This document shows positions 53,401 to 62,420 of a stretch of DNA of 64,000 nt, in pieces. Made by a program: the position numbers and the translations under genes. The first letter of the stretch is position 1, and each line of letters begins with the position of its first letter. Under the pieces are notes generated by a model. It was not told where the DNA came from. It ran no database searches and saw only the letters and a list, made by a program, of their open reading frames with translations. Source of the stretch: VFJQ01 sp044226525 (GTDB lineage Bacteria; Verrucomicrobiota; Verrucomicrobiia; Chthoniobacterales; Chthoniobacteraceae); the NCBI GenBank assembly GCA_044226525.1, contig JBGAGV010000017.1, positions 62,001-126,000 of the forward strand. The letters are read 5' to 3'.

Positions 53401-53462
53401 GTTACCGCGGTGTTATGGCCGATTCATCGACATCGAATCACGCGGTAACCGGGCGATAACAC
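53401..53462. promoter_or_regulatory. Interleaved inverted repeats (possible pseudoknot or operator)
   Basis: GTTACCGCG (53401-53409) pairs with CGCGGTAAC (53441-53449), and GTGTTAT (53410-53416) pairs with ATAACAC (53456-53462). The order A-B-A'-B' is crossing, so an RNA could form an H-type pseudoknot. Within it GATTC/GAATC at 53421-53425 and 53435-53439 add a nested hairpin. It lies in the divergent region before the pseudopilin gene and 44 bases upstream of the TIM-barrel start. Confidence 0.5.
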
Positions 53463-53543
53463 GGGTGTGGTTGGCTGAGTGCACGAGACGGACGCATCCC
53501 GCGTTCGCCATCAGAAAATCATCACCTCAGAAACCAAAAAATC

Positions 53544-54200
53544 ATGAAGACAAGCCCCTCCCATGTGTCTCGCGCCTTCACGCTCATCGAGCTGTTGGTC
53601 GTCATCGCGATTATTTCGATGCTCGCCGGTCTCGTGCTGCCAGCCATCAACAACGCCCTCCGCCATGCGCGGATCACCAAGGCGACCAGCGATGCCCGGC
53701 AGATTTTTCTCTCCATCAAAGGCTATTCAGCGGATCACGACGGCGCCTTCCCCGGCACCGATGCGAAAACGTCGAATGAAGCGTTCCGGGAATTGTTCCC
53801 GACTTACATGCAGGTGGAAGTGAACTTCGCCGAGGGCAGCTCGCCCGTCGGCAAAAAGGCGGATAACAAGATCGAGCCCCACAACCGCGCTTTGGAGCGG
53901 GGCGAAAACCACTGGGCCTACGTCGCCGGTCTCAGTGAGACGAGCAACGCGCTCTGGCCGATCATTGTCGATCACACCGACGGCAGCGGCACCTACAGCA
54001 CGCGCGAAGGTGAAGCCGGCGGCACGTGGGGCGGGCGCAATGCCGTCATGGTCCGCTGCGACGGCGGCGGAGTTGCTCCGTTGCTGAAGGGCACCGGCAC
54101 GAAACGTTTCCTCCCCCGCTTCGACGACGAAGACCAGAACGCCCTCGAACTGACCGCCTACATGGGTGACGGCGTTCGCCTGCTCGAACCGGAGAAATAA
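53544..54200 (+). CDS. Prepilin-type N-terminal cleavage/methylation protein
   Basis: The 218-aa protein has a type IV/type II pseudopilin N-terminus: cleavage after Ala11 at RAFTLIELLVVIAIISMLAG, with Glu at +5, followed by an amphipathic helix and a C-terminal domain with a calcium- or substrate-like acidic patch. Verrucomicrobia carry many such exported G-type pseudopilins of unknown assembly. The gene stands alone. Its leader holds interleaved inverted repeats. Confidence 0.92.
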   Translation: MKTSPSHVSRAFTLIELLVVIAIISMLAGLVLPAINNALRHARITKATSDARQIFLSIKGYSADHDGAFPGTDAKTSNEAFRELFPTYMQVEVNFAEGSSPVGKKADNKIEPHNRALERGENHWAYVAGLSETSNALWPIIVDHTDGSGTYSTREGEAGGTWGGRNAVMVRCDGGGVAPLLKGTGTKRFLPRFDDEDQNALELTAYMGDGVRLLEPEK

Positions 54201-54216
54201 ATTTCTACGGGCCTGT

Positions 54217-54240
54217 GGCCGGAGTCCCTGCCCCCGGCTG
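54217..54240. repeat. GGCCGGAGTCCCTGCCCCCGG element
   Basis: Found 17 bases after the pseudopilin stop and related to the palindrome at 52470-52494. It may act as a weak terminator for the pseudopilin transcript. Confidence 0.5.
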
Positions 54241-54275
54241 CAGCGCGTGCAGGAAGCAGGATCATCCAGTTCGTG

Positions 54276-55137
54276 CTAATGCTCCCCAGAGAGCCACACG
54301 CGGATGCGGCTCAGCAGGGTTGGCGGCGAGATAAACCCTCCACAGCACGGCTCGACGAGTATAGCCACGAGATCGTCCTGATCCTCGGGCAGAAGAGTCA
54401 CGAGTATATTCTTTTCGGGCAAATAATAGGCCGTGCTGCCTTTGCAAAAATGAATGCCGGCTGATTGGAGGAATAGTCGCGCGTCGATTCTCCTCGCCTG
54501 CTTTTGGACCATGAAACCGGGATGCACGTTGCGCCGACGCGCGACTAAAGGTCCTCGTGGTTTCCCCCCCTCTAGTGGAGAGGCGCACTTCGGGACCTTC
54601 CACTCGATATCGAAGGTTGCCCAGCGAGGTGACTTGCTTCAGCACCTCGATCAGCGGAATATCGTAGAGCGTCACCGAGGCGCGGTGATCATGTGGAGCC
54701 GATGGATCCGAAGGTGGCTGGGGCTCAACGCCTGGGATCGGCTCCAATCCGGGAATGACCGGTGTAGACAGCGGCGGAGAGAGGAAACCATCCACAACCT
54801 TCTCAACCAATTTTTCCGACCCGTCGGCTTGTAGCTCTGCGCGCAGTTCGATCCAGTCCATCCGGGGCCGCAAATCCTCCTCGATCTCCCGCCGAATCCG
54901 GAACCGCCGTTCCGAAATCCCCTCGGCCCGCACTGTAGTGGTCAACCGATCCAGCGCCTCATCAAGCGTGGCTTGGTGCAACTCAAACCGTGGAATCGTG
55001 ACCTCCTGCAGAATCCGATTCGTCTCTTCCGTCGTCGGTTCCGGACGCGGCCAGAGCCCCCATGCCACAGCCAGAGCAGCGATCGGGATGAGCACCGCGA
55101 AGAGCATTCGGCAGTGGGAAAGACCGGTTCCGCGCAT
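54276..55137 (-). pseudogene. STN/secretin-like protein broken at a G7 homopolymer
   Basis: From ATG 55137 the first part has a membrane anchor (MLFAVLIPIAALAVAWGLW), then IPRFELHQATLDEALDRLTT and SVTLYDIPLIEVLKQVTS, a STN-like domain. At the homopolymer of seven G (54570-54564 on the sense strand) the sensible frame changes: with six G it would continue KPRGPLVARRRNVHPGFMVQ, LFLQSAGIHFCKGSTAYY and LPEDQDDLVAILVE, ending at 54276 as a full 286-aa protein. With seven G the reading goes into a non-protein tail. This is either a real or phase-variable frameshift or a homopolymer sequencing error. Confidence 0.75.
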
Positions 55138-55270
55138 ACCTTCGTGGGATAGCTGGACCGTTTTTTCGAGACAAGATTGGAATCTTACCGGGAAGGAGGG
55201 TCCTAAACTTACGGTTTGCACCCGGCGGGGTGCCCGCTAGCTTGCGCGCCCTTTTCCGCCGCCCTCGGCC

Positions 55271-55939
55271 ATGCAAATCCTCATCAATATCCTTCTCGTC
55301 ATCGAAGTCATCGTCGCCCTGCTGATCATCCTGCTGGTGCTCATGCAGCGTCCGAAGAACGAGGGCCTCGGCGCGGCCTTCGGTGGCGGCATGACCGAAA
55401 ACATCTTCGGTGCGCAGACGACGAACGTCCTCCAGAAGCTGACCCGTAATCTGGGCATTTTCTTCTTCATCCTTACCACCGCGCTCTCCTGGCTCTACGT
55501 AAAGAGCATGAATGTGAAGAGCGAGGCTCAGCGCGCGCTCGACGCCGTGGCCCCGCTGCCGCCGCCAACGCCCGCCCCGCCGGCCGCGACTCCTTCGCCC
55601 GCCGCTCCGCTGGAACCCGGCAAACCCACGCCAACGCCTCCGACGGCTGCTTCGGCCCCGGTGAAAGTCCCGCCCGCTCCAGCGGCGAACCCGGCTCCCA
55701 CCCCGGCGAAACCCGCAGCGACTCCGGCGGCGACTGCCGCTCCGGCCCCTGCCGCCACTCCAGTGCCTGCGCCCCCCGCGCCCGCCAAACCGGCCGAATC
55801 CACTCCTGCTGAACCGAAGCCAACGACGCCCGCTCCGGCTCCGGCCAAGACTGAAGAATCCAAGCCCGCGCCTGCTTCCGCTCCGGCTCCGTCCGAAGCG
55901 AAGCCTGCGACGCCGGCCCCGAATCCGCCCCAGCAGTAA
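55271..55939 (+). CDS. secG: SecG subunit of the Sec translocase with Pro/Ala-rich tail
   Basis: The first 80 residues match SecG: helix 1 (about 3-23), the conserved loop LMQRPKNEGLGAAFGGGMTE and helix 2 (about 60-77, LGIFFFILTTALSWLYV). A tail of about 130 residues rich in Pro, Ala and Thr follows, which is not needed for the known SecG role and is cytoplasmic or periplasmic depending on topology. The normal SecG is 75-110 aa. Several tail stretches of consecutive prolines would need EF-P for translation. Confidence 0.88.
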   Translation: MQILINILLVIEVIVALLIILLVLMQRPKNEGLGAAFGGGMTENIFGAQTTNVLQKLTRNLGIFFFILTTALSWLYVKSMNVKSEAQRALDAVAPLPPPTPAPPAATPSPAAPLEPGKPTPTPPTAASAPVKVPPAPAANPAPTPAKPAATPAATAAPAPAATPVPAPPAPAKPAESTPAEPKPTTPAPAPAKTEESKPAPASAPAPSEAKPATPAPNPPQQ

Positions 55940-56003
55940 ATCGCCTTCGCGTGACGCGCGACGGGTCTTGGAAGTCCGGCGGGTTTCGTTCAGCTTGCCG
56001 CTC

Positions 56004-57635
56004 GTGAACCTGCGTCTTCTTCGCTGTCTCGCTCTTTGCCTCGCGCTCGGCGCCACGGGCTGCCGTCGCGGGATGGACCGCGCCGAACTGGTGCTGATCA
56101 ATGGCGCCGAACCGGAACTGCTCGACCCGGTCTTCGCCAATGCCCAGGCCACCGGCCGCCTGATCTACGCGCTGCTCGAAGGCCTGCTGGTCTATGATGT
56201 CCAAGGCAAACCAAGCCCTGGCGTCGCGGAGCGCTGGGGAATCTCCCCGGACGGGCTCCACTACACCTTTCACCTCCGAAACAATGCGCGGTGGAGCAAC
56301 GGCGACCCGGTCACCGCGCGGGATTTTTCCTGGTCATGGCAGCGCACGCTCACGCCGGAAAATGCCGCCGAATACGCTTACCAGCTCTACTACATCAAAG
56401 GCGCGCGCGACTTCAATGAAGGCAAGACGAAGGACTTCTCGACCGTCGGCGTGCGCGTGGTGGACGACTACACCCTCGCCGTCGAACTCGAAAACCCGAC
56501 GCCCTTCTTCCTCAGCCTCTGCTCGTTTGCGACCCTCGTGCCGGTGCATCGCGCTACGGTGGAGAAGTATCAGGACTGGTCGTCGAATCCGGCGCATTAC
56601 GTCGGCAACGGACCATTCGTGCTCAAGGAGTGGCGGCTCTTCGATCGCGTTCGTCTGGAGCGCAGTCCGACGTATTGGAACAGCGCGCAGGTCGGCATGA
56701 AGAGCATCGACGTGCTGCCCGCCGCCCGCGCCATCACGGCCTTCAATCTCTACTCGACCGGTGTCGCAGATCTGATGATCGACAAGAACGTGACGCCCAC
56801 GGCGCTCATCGATCAGCTCAAGCTACGGAAGGATTACCACGCTGCGCCGTTTCTGGGAGCTTACTTCTTCCGGTTTAATTGCAGCCCGGATCGCAAGGTG
56901 TCGGGGCAGCCGAATCCGTTTGTCGATCCAAGGGTGCGGCGCGCCTTCAAGCTCGCGGTCGATCGCGTTCTCATCACCGAAAAGATTACGCGGGCGGGCG
57001 AACTCCCGGCGTGGAGTTATGTCCCCCCCGGGGCCGGCGAGGGGTATCAATCGCCCGAGCCGTCCGATCCGGTGTGGAAAGCCGGTCACGCCCAGCCGGA
57101 AGAGGCGCGCCGTCTTCTCGCCGAAGCCGGTTACCCCGGCGGCAAAGGCTTCCCAATCTTTTACTACCTCTACCGCTCCGACAATGACATCGACCAGGAC
57201 ATCGCGGTCGAGTTGCAGGCCATGTTCAAGCAGGTGCTGGGCGTGGACATGCTGCTCACGCGGCAGGAGTGGACCGTCTATCTGAATTCGCAGAGCAAGC
57301 TCGACTTCGACCTGAGCCGCTCGACGTGGGTCGGCGACTACAACGATCCGAACACCTTCATGGACATGTATGTGACGGGCGGCGGAAACAACCGCACCGG
57401 GTGGTCGAACCGGACTTACGACGAGCTCATCGCCTCCGCGGGCCGTGAACCGGACAATGCGAAACGCAACGCCATGTTTCAGCAGGCCGAGCGTATTCTC
57501 GTGGAAAACGAGGCGCCGATCGTCCCACTCTATTACTACGTGAACGTCCAGTTCTACGACGGCGATCGACTTGGGGGCATCGAGCCGAACCTCATCGACG
57601 AGCATCCTTTCAAAACGCTGTATTGGAAGAAGTGA
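56004..57635 (+). CDS. Oligopeptide-binding lipoprotein (SBP family 5, OppA-like)
   Basis: From GTG 56004 the 543-aa product has a lipoprotein signal with ATGC lipobox (Cys near 20) and the family 5 fold: ELLDPVFANAQATGRLIYAL, YTFHLRNNARWSNGDPVTARD near 85-105, PFFLSLCSFATLVPV and a C-terminal GWSNRTYDELIASA. These proteins capture peptides for an Opp-type ABC importer, which is not encoded nearby. A TTG at 55968 is less likely as the start because the signal peptide begins at 56004. Confidence 0.9.
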   Translation: MNLRLLRCLALCLALGATGCRRGMDRAELVLINGAEPELLDPVFANAQATGRLIYALLEGLLVYDVQGKPSPGVAERWGISPDGLHYTFHLRNNARWSNGDPVTARDFSWSWQRTLTPENAAEYAYQLYYIKGARDFNEGKTKDFSTVGVRVVDDYTLAVELENPTPFFLSLCSFATLVPVHRATVEKYQDWSSNPAHYVGNGPFVLKEWRLFDRVRLERSPTYWNSAQVGMKSIDVLPAARAITAFNLYSTGVADLMIDKNVTPTALIDQLKLRKDYHAAPFLGAYFFRFNCSPDRKVSGQPNPFVDPRVRRAFKLAVDRVLITEKITRAGELPAWSYVPPGAGEGYQSPEPSDPVWKAGHAQPEEARRLLAEAGYPGGKGFPIFYYLYRSDNDIDQDIAVELQAMFKQVLGVDMLLTRQEWTVYLNSQSKLDFDLSRSTWVGDYNDPNTFMDMYVTGGGNNRTGWSNRTYDELIASAGREPDNAKRNAMFQQAERILVENEAPIVPLYYYVNVQFYDGDRLGGIEPNLIDEHPFKTLYWKK

Positions 57636-57645
57636 ACGCGCTCTG

Positions 57646-59541
57646 ATGGACCGGCTCAGTTTCGTTCTCTACCGGCTGCTCGGTTCGTTCGTTCGCCTCC
57701 TGCCGCTCAAGGCGGGCTGGTGGCTCGGGCACCTGCTTGGCAGCGTCTGCTATTACCTCGCGGGGCCATATCGCCGGCTCGCGATTCATAATCTCCTCAT
57801 CGCTTTTCCGGAGAAAAGCGTGGCCGAACGACGGGCCATCGCGCGGCAGCATTTCGCGCTGCTGGGAGCGAACATTTTGTCGGGATTCAAGCTGCCCGCG
57901 CTCAGCCGTGAGCAACTGCTCTCCGCGGTCACTGCGGAAGGCCTGGAGCACATGGACGAGCAACTCAAAGCTGGCGGGGGGTTCGTCTTCGTCATCAGCC
58001 ACCTCGGCAACTGGGAGATGTTCGCGGAACTCGCGGTGTATCTCTACCAGTGCAAGGTCGGCACCATTTATCAGGCGCTTGGCAATCGCTTCATCGACGC
58101 CGAAGTGCGGCGCGACCGCGCGCGGCTCGGGCTCGCGTTGTTCGAGCGCAAGGAAGGCTTTGGCGGTGCGGCGAAGTTCATCCGCGAAGGCGGCGCGGTC
58201 GGCGTCCTCATCGATCAACACGCGGGCGATGCCGGCCTGTGGTGCCCTTTCTTCGGCCGCCTCGCTTCCACTACCACGCTCACCGCCACCCTCGCCGCGC
58301 GCACCGGCGGCTGGCTCATTCCCGCCGCGGTTCACTCCGACGGCCCCGCCCGCTGGCGCATCGTGCTGCGTCCGCGCATCGATCCCGCCGGACTCGATAC
58401 CGAAGGCATCACCCGGCGCTGCAACGAGGTGCTCGAAGAGCAGATTCGCGTGCAGCCGGCGGATTGGTTCTGGGTGCACAATCGATGGAAGACGCCAAAA
58501 CCCAAATTCCTCCTCGCGACTTACAAACGCGGCGTCGAACCGGGCGAGAAGAAGCTCCAGCCCTTCCGCATTGTTATCCGCTCCAGCAACTGGCTTGGCG
58601 ACGCCGTCATGAGCATGCCCGCGGTGCGCGCGATCAAACGTGGCCGCCCCGATGCGCACGTCACCATCCTCACGCCCGCCAAGCTCGCCGATCTCTGGCG
58701 CACGGTCGCGGAAGTAAATGACCTCATCCTCATCGAGGCCGGCGACAGCGTCTTCACCGTCGCGGGCAAACTGCGCGACCGCTTCGACGTCGCCGTCATC
58801 TTGCCGAACTCCCTGCGCACCGCGCTCGAGCCGTGGCTCGCCGGCATCCCGCGCCGCGTGGGTTATCCCGGCCATCGCCGCGTGCGCCTGCTCAATCAGG
58901 TCTTCCGCGAGAAGAAGTCGAAAAAGCCAAAAGCGCCCCGCCATCAGGTCCACCACTACCTCGCCCTCGCCGAATTCATCGGCGCCGATATCACCGGCGC
59001 TCTCGCGCCGGAAATCCGAAATCCGAAACCCGGAACCCGAAAACCGCGGATCGGCCTGGTGCCCGGCGCCGAATACGGCCCCGCCAAACGCTGGCTGCCC
59101 GAGCGCTTCGCCGAAGTCATGAAAGCCGTGCCGGGGCAGTGGGTGATCTTCGGTGTTGGGAAGGATCGCGAAGTCGCGGACACCATCCTCGCGCAACTCA
59201 CGCCACCGCTCACGCCCGCCCCGCTCGATCTCACTGGCAAGACCACCCTTGCCGAGCTGGTCGAGCAGGTGCGCCAATGCGATCTAATTCTCACCAATGA
59301 CACCGGCACGATGCACCTCGCCGCTTCTCTTGGCGTGCCGGTCGTCGCGCTCTTCGGCTCCACCGCACCCGACCTCACCGGCCCGCTTGGAGACCGGCAC
59401 ACCATCATTCGCCATCACGTGGAATGCAGTCCGTGTTTCCTTCGCGAGTGCCCCATCGACTTCCGCTGCATGAAACAAATCGAAGCCGCGGAAGTGATCG
59501 AAGCCATCAACGCCCAGCTGACTCAACGCGCGGGCGTCTGA
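57646..59541 (+). CDS. Fused lipid A acyltransferase and heptosyltransferase
   Basis: The 631-aa product joins two lipopolysaccharide enzymes. Residues 1-300 are a LpxL/HtrB-type acyltransferase: an N-terminal membrane helix and His119 in HLGNWE (HX4E catalytic motif), then GVLIDQHAGD. Residues 305-631 are a GT9 heptosyltransferase: IRSSNWLGDAVMSMPAVRAI, LVPGAEYGPAKRW, TNDTGTMHLAASLGVPVVAL and CSPCFLRECPIDFRCM, a WaaF-type ending. Acyl addition to lipid A and heptose transfer to the core are normally on separate proteins. Stop at 59541 overlaps the next, convergent gene by 35 bases. Confidence 0.9.
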   Translation: MDRLSFVLYRLLGSFVRLLPLKAGWWLGHLLGSVCYYLAGPYRRLAIHNLLIAFPEKSVAERRAIARQHFALLGANILSGFKLPALSREQLLSAVTAEGLEHMDEQLKAGGGFVFVISHLGNWEMFAELAVYLYQCKVGTIYQALGNRFIDAEVRRDRARLGLALFERKEGFGGAAKFIREGGAVGVLIDQHAGDAGLWCPFFGRLASTTTLTATLAARTGGWLIPAAVHSDGPARWRIVLRPRIDPAGLDTEGITRRCNEVLEEQIRVQPADWFWVHNRWKTPKPKFLLATYKRGVEPGEKKLQPFRIVIRSSNWLGDAVMSMPAVRAIKRGRPDAHVTILTPAKLADLWRTVAEVNDLILIEAGDSVFTVAGKLRDRFDVAVILPNSLRTALEPWLAGIPRRVGYPGHRRVRLLNQVFREKKSKKPKAPRHQVHHYLALAEFIGADITGALAPEIRNPKPGTRKPRIGLVPGAEYGPAKRWLPERFAEVMKAVPGQWVIFGVGKDREVADTILAQLTPPLTPAPLDLTGKTTLAELVEQVRQCDLILTNDTGTMHLAASLGVPVVALFGSTAPDLTGPLGDRHTIIRHHVECSPCFLRECPIDFRCMKQIEAAEVIEAINAQLTQRAGV

Positions 59542-62413
59542 CCAGACGCTCGGTCGCCTCGCGCAAGGTCGCGAGCGATGGCGGCTGCGCAGCGAAACGA
59601 ATCCGCGCATAGGCTTCCGCCGCCGCACGAATATCCTCCTCGGCCGCCGGTGAATTGGCGGCCGCTCGTTTCGCGTAAGCCGCCGGGCCTTCCCACGGCT
59701 CCCGCGTCACCCCGCTCACCCGTGCGATTTGCCCACACGCGCGGCGCCACACCTCGGCAGCGGGATCTCGCGCCGGGCGGGTGAGCGAACGCAGCCATAA
59801 GGCCGCGCTGCCGAGAAAAGCGATCGTCGCCAGGCCGATGCCGAGCAGCATGAGTGGGCGCGGCACATCCTTGAGCCCGGTTCGGGCGAGAAATTCAAAC
59901 TGCGCGTCTTCGTCGTAAGCCACCACACGCAGGTCCCATTGATAGTTCAGGTTGTCCCACAACATCCGCGCACCGTCGAAGAGCGCCGTGAGACCCGGCG
60001 GCGGTCGGAAGCCGCCGCCAAAGCGCGCTGAATCCGTCTCGCGATAACGGACGGCGCCTTCCTCCAACCGTGCGGGAGCGAGTTGCATCGTGAGGTCGAT
60101 GCGCTGCCAGCCGCGGCCTTCGAGCCATACTTCGCACCAGGCGTGTGCGTCGTTCTGGCGAATGAGGAAATAGTTTCCGTGCGGGTTGTATTCGCCGCCT
60201 TGATATCCCAGCACCACTCGCGCCGGCACGCCAGCCAGACGCATGAGCGTCGCAAACGACCCCGCGTAGTGGGAGCAAAAGCCGGTGCGGCGGCGGAAGA
60301 GAAATTCGTCGAGCGCCCCCGCGCCTTCGTAACGATCCGGCGTCAGGTTGTAGGTGAACTTCTGCTGCTGAAACCACTCCACCCCGCGTGTGACGATTCC
60401 CACGTCGGTGCCGGCCTGTTTCCATTGCGCGGCCAGTTGTCTGGTCTCCGGCGGCAGGTTGTTCGGCACCGCCAGCGCGGCGAGTTGTTGTTCCCGCGGC
60501 AGCACGCGGTCCTGATAGCCCGGCACCGAAACGACATCGTATCGCGTAGAGCGATTGATCTTCCGGCCCGACTCGAGAAAGGCACCGGGCTCAAGCATGG
60601 CATCCTTTGGCGCGAAGATGGGCCGATCGAGCGCGAAGAGCCAGCGCTCGCCGTGGGGCTGGAGCGTGATGCGTTGATGAAATGCACCCGGCGGCGCTTT
60701 CAACGCTCGCGGTTCCATCGCGCGCACCGACCCACGCCGCCACGACAGGCCACGACATTCCCACAGCACGATTCCACGCCAGTAACGATCCACGGGCTGC
60801 GGCGGCTCGCCCTCGAGAAATTCAGCACGGAAGGCCGTGTCGAAATTGGTGTTTAGCTTCGCGAAATTGCCCGGATCGAAATCTTCCGAAAACCCGGCTG
60901 CGCCCAGCCCCCCCGGCATGAACGAAAGGCGCACGCCACCCTGGATGCGCGGAAAGAAGACGAAGCACAGCGCGATGATCGGCAACGCCTGCGCAGCCAT
61001 CAAACCGAGTCGTTTCAGCGCGAAACGCCACGGCAGGCGGTCCTCGCTGTAAAGAATCGCCGCCGCCGCCGCCGCGAGCGCGGAAAGAGCGGCCGCGGTC
61101 ATGGATGACACGAGTGTCTGGCTGACGAACAGACCGCACAACGCCAGGAACCACGTCAGCAGCACCAGCACGAAGAAATCCCGTCGCGTCGCCGACTCGA
61201 GCGTCTTTAGCGCCATGAGACTCATGAGCAGGCTCAGGCCGGGTTCCAAGCCCAGGAGGGTCGCCCCCGAGTAATACACCCCACCCACGCCAATCCCGCA
61301 CACCAGGACCTTGGCGGGCTTCGAACGCAGCGCCAGTCCCCGCTGGCGAGTGAGGAAACGGAACAGCACCGCCACACCAAAAAGCGCCGCCGAAAACGGA
61401 TAGACCGTCGTGAGTAGCGGTGCAGCCGAAAGCGCCAGCACGACGAGGAGCACCGCGAAAGGTCCCGGGAGAATCGGCGGCTCCGGCGGGCGCGATTTCT
61501 TTCGTTTTTGCTCGGGGATCGCTGCGTCGTTTTTCCATGCGGCGAGCGCGTGCAGGCATCGAGTCCGCTGCGCGGGGCCGAGCGATGGAGGCACGCTGAT
61601 TCCGGGCAGGCGCATTCCGTAAGGCACACCGGTGCGGTCCGCCTCCAGCACCCAGCGGGTGAGTTGGGCGAGGCGTGCTTCCGGCTCGGCCACATCGACC
61701 TCGTCCCAATCCAGCCAGCGCAGACCGCCCGAGGCTCCTTCCCACTCCTTGATCAAAAGCTGCCCCGTGCGCTCCGCCGCGCGCCAGTGAATCCGCCGCG
61801 GACTTTCTCCCGGACGAAACTCGCGCAACCCCGCAAACTCGTCGCCCTCACCGCGCCCCTTGCGCCGATCGTATCGCCAGCCCGGCTCACCCGTGGGCAA
61901 TGCCTGCGTTCCCGCCGGTGAGGGCTGCACAACATACGGCGCTTCGATTTCCAATCGCGCGCGAGTGGCAAACAAGCCGAGCGGCCAGAGCGAACGCAGC
62001 TCCAGTTGAATCGTCGAAAACACCCCCCGCCGTGTCGCTGGAATCGTGATGAGCACATTCTCCGTCCGTCCTGCCGCGATGAATCCGCACGTCGCATTCT
62101 CCCCACCCGCTCCGGCCCGCAATTCCAGACCTGCCGCGAAGTTACCCGTGCCCGCTGTCACGCTCAAAGGCACGTTCACTTCACCGCCGACGAAAGCAGC
62201 CTCGATCTTTCCGGCTCGCACGGTGAGCCCGCGTAGATTCCGTCGCGCATGCACCCACGAGACGATGGCCAGCGCCACGATGAAAAAGAACAGCGCGTAA
62301 GCCGCGCCGTTCCCCTGGCTCAGCGCCGCATACCACAGCGCAAACACCAGCGCGCCGAAGCCGAAGCTGTTGCGCGAAGGCGGCGTGGAGATCTTGATCT
62401 TCGCCGGTTTCAC
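59507..62413 (-). CDS. DUF58 - TgpA (DUF3488/transglutaminase) fusion protein
   Basis: The 968-aa product has an N-terminal membrane hairpin and DUF58 domain (about 60-300; the marker is LREFRPGESPRRIHWRAAER), then about six to eight membrane helices (about 325-505). A periplasmic transglutaminase domain follows with Cys713 in GFCSHYAGSF, His near 751 in NDAHAWCEVW and Asp near 768, then a C-terminal helix and domain. In many bacteria DUF58, TgpA and MoxR are three adjacent genes; here the first two are one protein. It directly follows the MoxR gene. Confidence 0.92.
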   Translation of the reverse strand: MKPAKIKISTPPSRNSFGFGALVFALWYAALSQGNGAAYALFFFIVALAIVSWVHARRNLRGLTVRAGKIEAAFVGGEVNVPLSVTAGTGNFAAGLELRAGAGGENATCGFIAAGRTENVLITIPATRRGVFSTIQLELRSLWPLGLFATRARLEIEAPYVVQPSPAGTQALPTGEPGWRYDRRKGRGEGDEFAGLREFRPGESPRRIHWRAAERTGQLLIKEWEGASGGLRWLDWDEVDVAEPEARLAQLTRWVLEADRTGVPYGMRLPGISVPPSLGPAQRTRCLHALAAWKNDAAIPEQKRKKSRPPEPPILPGPFAVLLVVLALSAAPLLTTVYPFSAALFGVAVLFRFLTRQRGLALRSKPAKVLVCGIGVGGVYYSGATLLGLEPGLSLLMSLMALKTLESATRRDFFVLVLLTWFLALCGLFVSQTLVSSMTAAALSALAAAAAAILYSEDRLPWRFALKRLGLMAAQALPIIALCFVFFPRIQGGVRLSFMPGGLGAAGFSEDFDPGNFAKLNTNFDTAFRAEFLEGEPPQPVDRYWRGIVLWECRGLSWRRGSVRAMEPRALKAPPGAFHQRITLQPHGERWLFALDRPIFAPKDAMLEPGAFLESGRKINRSTRYDVVSVPGYQDRVLPREQQLAALAVPNNLPPETRQLAAQWKQAGTDVGIVTRGVEWFQQQKFTYNLTPDRYEGAGALDEFLFRRRTGFCSHYAGSFATLMRLAGVPARVVLGYQGGEYNPHGNYFLIRQNDAHAWCEVWLEGRGWQRIDLTMQLAPARLEEGAVRYRETDSARFGGGFRPPPGLTALFDGARMLWDNLNYQWDLRVVAYDEDAQFEFLARTGLKDVPRPLMLLGIGLATIAFLGSAALWLRSLTRPARDPAAEVWRRACGQIARVSGVTREPWEGPAAYAKRAAANSPAAEEDIRAAAEAYARIRFAAQPPSLATLREATERLVRRPRVESAGR

Positions 62414-62420
62414 GTTCCGC

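Noticed and set aside
57610..59277. Long open frame antisense to the acyltransferase-heptosyltransferase
   Set aside because: It is a reverse-frame shadow of a clearly coding gene.
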